Source of the DNA: JBHJGU01 sp050331475
GTDB lineage: Bacteria > Pseudomonadota > Alphaproteobacteria > Caulobacterales > Maricaulaceae
Assembly: GCA_050331475.1 (NCBI GenBank)
Contig: JBHJGU010000079.1
Location: 1 to 27,227 of the forward strand
Length of the DNA: 27,227 nt
Direction of reading: 5' to 3'
Notes under the pieces: model-generated
What the model was told of the DNA's origin: nothing
Databases searched by the model: none
Seen by the model: the letters and a program-made list of their open reading frames with translations, nothing else
Program-made: the position numbers and the translations under genes
In this document: piece after piece, positions 23,906 through 27,227 of the stretch
How the letters are laid out: every line of letters starts with the position of its first letter
Position numbering within the stretch: the stretch's first letter is position 1

Positions 23906-25081
23906 ATGGCCGGCGGCCTACCGCTCGCCGGGGTGCGGGTGCTCGATCTGTCGCGGGTTTTGGCGGGGCCGTTCTGCACCCAGGCGCTCAGCGATCTGGG
24001 CGCGGACGTGTTGAAGGTGGAGCGGCCCGGTGTGGGCGACGACACCCGCGCTTGGGGGCCGCCCTTCACCGAACGCCACGGGCCGGACAACCCGGAAAGC
24101 GCCTATTACCTCGCGGCCAATCGGGGCAAACGCTCGGTCGTCTTAGACCTGAAAGACCCCGCGGATCTGGCGCGCGCGCGCGCCTGGGCGACGCAAGCTG
24201 ACGTGGTGGTGGCGAATTTCAAGCCTGGCGCGCTCGAACGGCTGGGGCTCGATTATGCGACCATCGCGCGCGCCAACCCCAAAGTGGTCTATGGCGAGAT
24301 CACCGGGTTCGGCTTTGACGGGCCGCGCGCCCAAGAACCAGGCTACGATCTGCTGATCCAAGCCCTGTCCGGATTGATGAGCGTCACCGGCCCCGCCGAC
24401 GGGCCCGGCTATAAGGTTGGCGCGCCGGTTGTGGACTTGTTCACCGGCCTTTACGCCGCAATCGCCATTCTCGGCGCCTTGCGCGCGGCGGAGGCGACGG
24501 GCCAGGGCCGGCGGCTCGATCTGGCTTTGTTTGACGCCGCCACGGCCATGCTCGCTAATCAGGCCACGAATTGTCTCGTCTCCGGACAAACGCCGCGGCC
24601 CCTGGGCAACGCGCACCCCAGTATTGCGCCTTACGAGCCCCTCCAATGCTCGGACGGCGCAGTCATCGTCGCGTGTGGCAATGACGGGCAATTCCAACGG
24701 CTGTGTCAGGCGTTAGCCGCGCCCGCCCTGGCCCAGGACCCACGCTTTGCGCACAACGCCGATCGGGTGGCGAACCGACCTGCGCTTCTCGCCGCGCTGC
24801 AAGCTGTGACCTTGCCCATGACCAAAGCGGCGCTCGCCGAGGTTTGCCAAGCGGCGGGCGTGCCCGCGGGACCGATCCAGACGATTGCGGAGGCTTTGGC
24901 CGATCCCCAAGCGCGCCATCGTAGGCTGAGCGAAGCCATGCCGGACGACCAGGGCCAGTTAGGGTGGACCCTGCCCGGTCCGCTCGCCCAATTCCGCCGG
25001 GAGGCCGGCGCGCCGAGCCGACCGGCGCCGCGGCTGGGTGAAGGGGGCGGCTCAGGGTTCGGCCGCGAAGAGCGCGATTAG
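23906..25081 (+). CDS. CaiB/BaiF family CoA-transferase
   Basis: This 391-residue type III CoA-transferase exchanges CoA between carboxylic acids through an acyl-enzyme intermediate. The N-terminus GVRVLDLSRVLAGPFCTQAL and LGADVLKVERPGVGDDTR are hallmark family segments. The catalytic Asp is Asp177 in GAPVVDLFTG. NRGKRSVVLDLK and GEITGFGFDGP are further family signatures. Length is normal and the domains are complete. The substrate cannot be read from sequence. The gene starts 3 bases after the sulfotransferase stop, although no metabolic link between them is evident. Confidence 0.92.
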   Translation: MAGGLPLAGVRVLDLSRVLAGPFCTQALSDLGADVLKVERPGVGDDTRAWGPPFTERHGPDNPESAYYLAANRGKRSVVLDLKDPADLARARAWATQADVVVANFKPGALERLGLDYATIARANPKVVYGEITGFGFDGPRAQEPGYDLLIQALSGLMSVTGPADGPGYKVGAPVVDLFTGLYAAIAILGALRAAEATGQGRRLDLALFDAATAMLANQATNCLVSGQTPRPLGNAHPSIAPYEPLQCSDGAVIVACGNDGQFQRLCQALAAPALAQDPRFAHNADRVANRPALLAALQAVTLPMTKAALAEVCQAAGVPAGPIQTIAEALADPQARHRRLSEAMPDDQGQLGWTLPGPLAQFRREAGAPSRPAPRLGEGGGSGFGREERD

Positions 25082-25170
25082 CGCGCGGGATTTGACGCGT
25101 TGGGCTTCAAGGTCCAGCTATGGTAGGGCGCACGGCGTTCGGTTGCGTGCAAACCGCACAGGGGATGGTT

Positions 25171-26436
25171 ATGGTTCGAAGCGTTTTAAGCGTGTCCGCC
25201 GGTCTGTTCGCCGCGGGCGTCGCGATCGCCTCCGTCGCCGGCGTTGATCCGGATCAACCGCTCGATCCAGACCTAACCATTCGGTTGCCCGAGGGCTTTG
25301 TCGCCGAGGAGATCCATCCTGGCGTCGGTCCGGCGCGGCATCTGACCGTTCGCGAGAATGGCGACATTCTGATTGCCCGACGCGACGGTCGGATCGTCGG
25401 CCTGCGCGATGGCGACGGTGACGGCGTTTATGAAACCGAAGAGCGTCACCGCGCCGCCGTCAGCACGGGGATCGCGATCCGAGACGGGTTTCTTTATTAT
25501 TCCAATGATGTGAGCGTGCGGCGCGCGCCGCTCAGCGATGCGCTTTTGCCCGATTTCGACGCCGAGACGGTGATTGTTGCGGGCTTTGAGCGCCAACGCG
25601 CTCACTCGGACAAAACCTTCGCCTTCGATACTGACGGCGCGCTTTATGTGAATTCCGGCGCGCCCTCGAACGCCTGCCAAGAAGCGGTGCGCACGCCGTT
25701 TTCACCGGGCCGGAGCCCTTGCGACGAACTTGAGCGCCAGGGCGGGATTTGGCGCTTCCCCGCCGACCGCACGGGGATGAGCCAAGCGGACGGCGAACGC
25801 TACGCCACCGGCGCCCGGAACGCTTTGGCTTTGGCCTGGCATCCGCGCTTTAACGCGCTCTACACCGTGGTCCATGGTCGGGACAGCTTGGACACCCTGT
25901 TTCCAGAAACCTATTCGCTGGAGGATCGGGTTGAGCGGCCGGCGGAAGAATTCCACCGGGTCGAGCCAGGCGACGATTTAGGCTGGCCCTACACCTTCTG
26001 GGACCCGGTTGATAATGTGCGTCGTCCGGCCCCGGAATATGGCGGCGGTCGCCATGACGTGGACGATACCGGCGACTACAAAACCCCGCTGATCGGTTTC
26101 CCCGCGCATTGGGCGCCGAACGGTCTGATGTTCTATCAAGGCGACCAGTTCCCTGCCGACTATCGCGACGGGGCGTTTATCGCCTTCCACGGCTCCTGGA
26201 ACCGCGCGCCCCAAGGCCAGCGGGGATATCGGATCGTGTTCGTACCCATGGCCGATGGCGCGCCCTCGGGCGATTGGGTGACGTTTGCAGACGGTTTCAC
26301 CGGTCAGCTGGAGGATATTCGCAGCCCCCGCGACGCCGATCACCGGCCGATGGGGCTGGCGGAAGGACCCGACGGCGCGCTCTATATCGCCGACTCGGTC
26401 AAAGGGCGGATTTGGCGGGTGCGATGGGACGGCTAA
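25171..26436 (+). CDS. PQQ-dependent sorbosone dehydrogenase-like exported protein
   Basis: This 421-residue beta-propeller protein has an N-terminal signal sequence (MVRSVLSVSAGLFAAGVAIA). Family features include LPEGFVAEEI, HLTVRENGDILIARRDG, YATGARNALALAWHP, FPAHWAPNGLMFYQG, IAFHGSWNRAPQGQRGYRI and a C-terminal GPDGALYIADSVKGRIWRV. These match L-sorbosone/aldose dehydrogenases that use PQQ in the periplasm. The second of two nearby ATGs (25171) is preferred because AGGGG then lies six bases upstream; the first ATG (25165) abuts it. It overlaps a cytochrome c gene by 13 bases, giving it a likely electron acceptor. No PQQ biosynthesis genes are in the window. Confidence 0.88.
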   Translation: MVRSVLSVSAGLFAAGVAIASVAGVDPDQPLDPDLTIRLPEGFVAEEIHPGVGPARHLTVRENGDILIARRDGRIVGLRDGDGDGVYETEERHRAAVSTGIAIRDGFLYYSNDVSVRRAPLSDALLPDFDAETVIVAGFERQRAHSDKTFAFDTDGALYVNSGAPSNACQEAVRTPFSPGRSPCDELERQGGIWRFPADRTGMSQADGERYATGARNALALAWHPRFNALYTVVHGRDSLDTLFPETYSLEDRVERPAEEFHRVEPGDDLGWPYTFWDPVDNVRRPAPEYGGGRHDVDDTGDYKTPLIGFPAHWAPNGLMFYQGDQFPADYRDGAFIAFHGSWNRAPQGQRGYRIVFVPMADGAPSGDWVTFADGFTGQLEDIRSPRDADHRPMGLAEGPDGALYIADSVKGRIWRVRWDG

Positions 26437-26762
26437 GGGCGGGGGCCGGGTTCGCGGCGTTGGCCGCGGTTTCCACGTCCGCGTTGGCCGAAGACGCGAC
26501 GCTGAGCGGGGAAAGCCTCTATTTGCGCCATTGCGCCGCGTGCCACCAGGTTGACGGCTCGGGATCGCCGGACTTTGCGCCGGCCGTCGATGGCTCCACG
26601 GTGCTCGCCGCGCCGGTTGACGCCGTGGTGACGTATCTGGAAACGGGTTCAGATAGTGGGGCTTACATCAATAAAATGCCGGGCTTCAGCTATTTGGATC
26701 CGGCCGAGCTCACGCGAATCGCGCAGTATGCGGTTCACGCTTTTGCGCCGGAAACAGACTGA
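26424..26762 (+). CDS. Small periplasmic c-type cytochrome
   Basis: This 112-residue protein has a signal peptide (MGRLRAGAGFAALAAVSTSALA), a heme c site HCAACHQVDG (CxxCH) and a distal Met in NKMPGFSYLD as sixth ligand. It is a class I monoheme cytochrome that probably takes electrons from the PQQ dehydrogenase encoded just before it and passes them to the respiratory chain. The ATG lies inside the last codons of that gene (13-base overlap). The open frame extends upstream without a start fitting a signal peptide, so 26424 is chosen. A hairpin terminator follows. Confidence 0.9.
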   Translation: MGRLRAGAGFAALAAVSTSALAEDATLSGESLYLRHCAACHQVDGSGSPDFAPAVDGSTVLAAPVDAVVTYLETGSDSGAYINKMPGFSYLDPAELTRIAQYAVHAFAPETD

Positions 26763-26788
26763 CGCCGGGCGCAGATTTCCGCTGTTCC

Positions 26789-26814
26789 AACCGCGCAAAC
26801 CGAACGCGGTTTTT
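26789..26814 (+). terminator. Rho-independent terminator after the cytochrome gene
   Basis: A perfect 7-bp stem AACCGCG/CGCGGTT with a 9-base loop is followed by a short T run. It lies 27 bases downstream of the cytochrome stop codon and should end the dehydrogenase-cytochrome transcript. Confidence 0.7.
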
Positions 26815-27102
26815 GCCGTTCTTTTCCCCTTCATCGCGCAATTCACCGCCGCGACAAGACGAAATTGACCGCCACAGGCGGTTAAGACGCTGAAATCGGT
26901 TCGCGCCGCCCGGGCGGACTTGTCCCCAACCTTAACGGTCGGCTTCGTCCAAACCTTTCAGGGTGTAACTAAACCGTCAAAAAAGTGTGTTAGTCCGCCC
27001 CTGTCGAGGGCTGGGGAGGTCTGGGCGCATTATGCGTCGACGAACGCTCGCCAGTTAGAAACATCGACGACTTGGGATCCTATTGGCAAGAGGGGGCAGC
27101 GT
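26815..27102. promoter_or_regulatory. Intergenic region upstream of a lipoprotein gene
   Basis: This stretch of nearly 290 bases has no convincing gene. It contains an A-rich block (CAAAAAAG near 26980) flanked by an ACTAA/TTAGT inverted repeat, and the short palindromes CGCATTATGCG (27026-27036) and CGTCGACG (27035-27042), which are possible operator sites. A strong ribosome site, AGAGGGGG, ends six bases before the lipoprotein ATG. I cannot place a consensus promoter confidently. Confidence 0.4.
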
Positions 27103-27227
27103 ATGAACGCGGCATCCAAACTTCGGTTAGCGCTCTTAGCAGGTGCTGCCGTCATAGGCGCGGCGGGTCTCGCCGCCTGCGCTGACACTGAAATCGTTTC
27201 TCCGGGCGACCCGAGCGTTCCAGCTCC
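27103..27227 (+). CDS. Lipoprotein, 5' end only
   Basis: Only the first 41 codons are in the window. They encode a lipoprotein signal peptide: KLRLALLAGAAVIGAAGL and the lipobox LAAC with Cys26, followed by ADTEIVSPGDPSVPA. Asp at position +3 after the Cys gives no clear sorting cue for an alphaproteobacterium. A strong ribosome site precedes the ATG and suggests substantial expression. The Pro/Ser-rich start of the mature part suggests a linker before a folded domain beyond the window edge. Function is unknown. Confidence 0.75.
   Translation, partial: MNAASKLRLALLAGAAVIGAAGLAACADTEIVSPGDPSVPA

Noticed and set aside
26109..26423. 105-residue N-terminal extension of the cytochrome frame
   Set aside because: It overlaps the dehydrogenase in another frame, is Arg-rich, and would bury the signal peptide that begins at 26424.
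1..27227. Mobile elements, CRISPR arrays, tRNA or rRNA genes
   Set aside because: I found no transposase or integrase domain, no regularly spaced repeats and no tRNA- or rRNA-like sequence on either strand by reading; short degenerate remnants could be missed.

Overview
The window looks like chromosomal DNA of a GC-rich alphaproteobacterium. The gene families suggest the Maricaulales/Hyphomonadaceae neighbourhood, but that is inference from overall character and no rRNA or other taxonomic marker is present. Genes are tightly packed, with many 4-bp ATGA stop/start overlaps. I see no tRNA, rRNA, CRISPR array, transposase or integrase.

Layout. (1) 1-108 is C-rich low-complexity sequence, probably a contig-edge artefact. 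(2) 109-2280 (minus) encodes a very acidic secreted protein with a good promoter and ribosome binding site. (3) 2688-5988 (minus) carries type II secretion (T2SS) genes in the order gspD, prepilin peptidase, gspI, ending in a hairpin terminator. (4) 6151-15821 is a mixed-strand surface-glycan cassette: three sulfotransferases (one with a possible galectin-like N-terminal domain), two family-2 glycosyltransferases, two FkbM-type methyltransferases (one fused to a long coiled coil and broken by a 5-bp duplication) and a small coiled-coil protein. (5) 15818-19867 (minus) carries more T2SS genes: gspJ, gspK, gspL, gspM and a GspC/GspN-like gene. (6) 19930-21037 (minus) is a RES/Xre toxin-antitoxin pair. 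(7) 21151-25081 (plus) holds a cation/proton antiporter fused to a Bax-type glucosaminidase domain that has lost its catalytic glutamate, a fourth sulfotransferase and a CaiB/BaiF CoA-transferase. (8) 25171-26762 (plus) encodes a sorbosone-dehydrogenase-like exported PQQ protein overlapping a small c-type cytochrome. (9) 27103-end is the start of a lipoprotein gene.

How the parts fit. The two T2SS blocks point the same way. If the glycan cassette is removed they join as gspJ-K-L-M-C/N-D-O-I, which would restore the usual gspC-gspD adjacency. The cassette therefore probably interrupted a once continuous operon. gspE, gspF, gspG and gspH are absent and would have to lie elsewhere. The glycan genes probably build and decorate (sulfate, methylate) a surface polysaccharide, while the secretin system exports folded proteins.

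The most unusual observations are the antiporter-pseudoglucosaminidase fusion, the possible galectin-like domain fused to a sulfotransferase, the split T2SS operon, and the 5-bp tandem duplication whose removal rejoins the FkbM/coiled-coil reading frame exactly.
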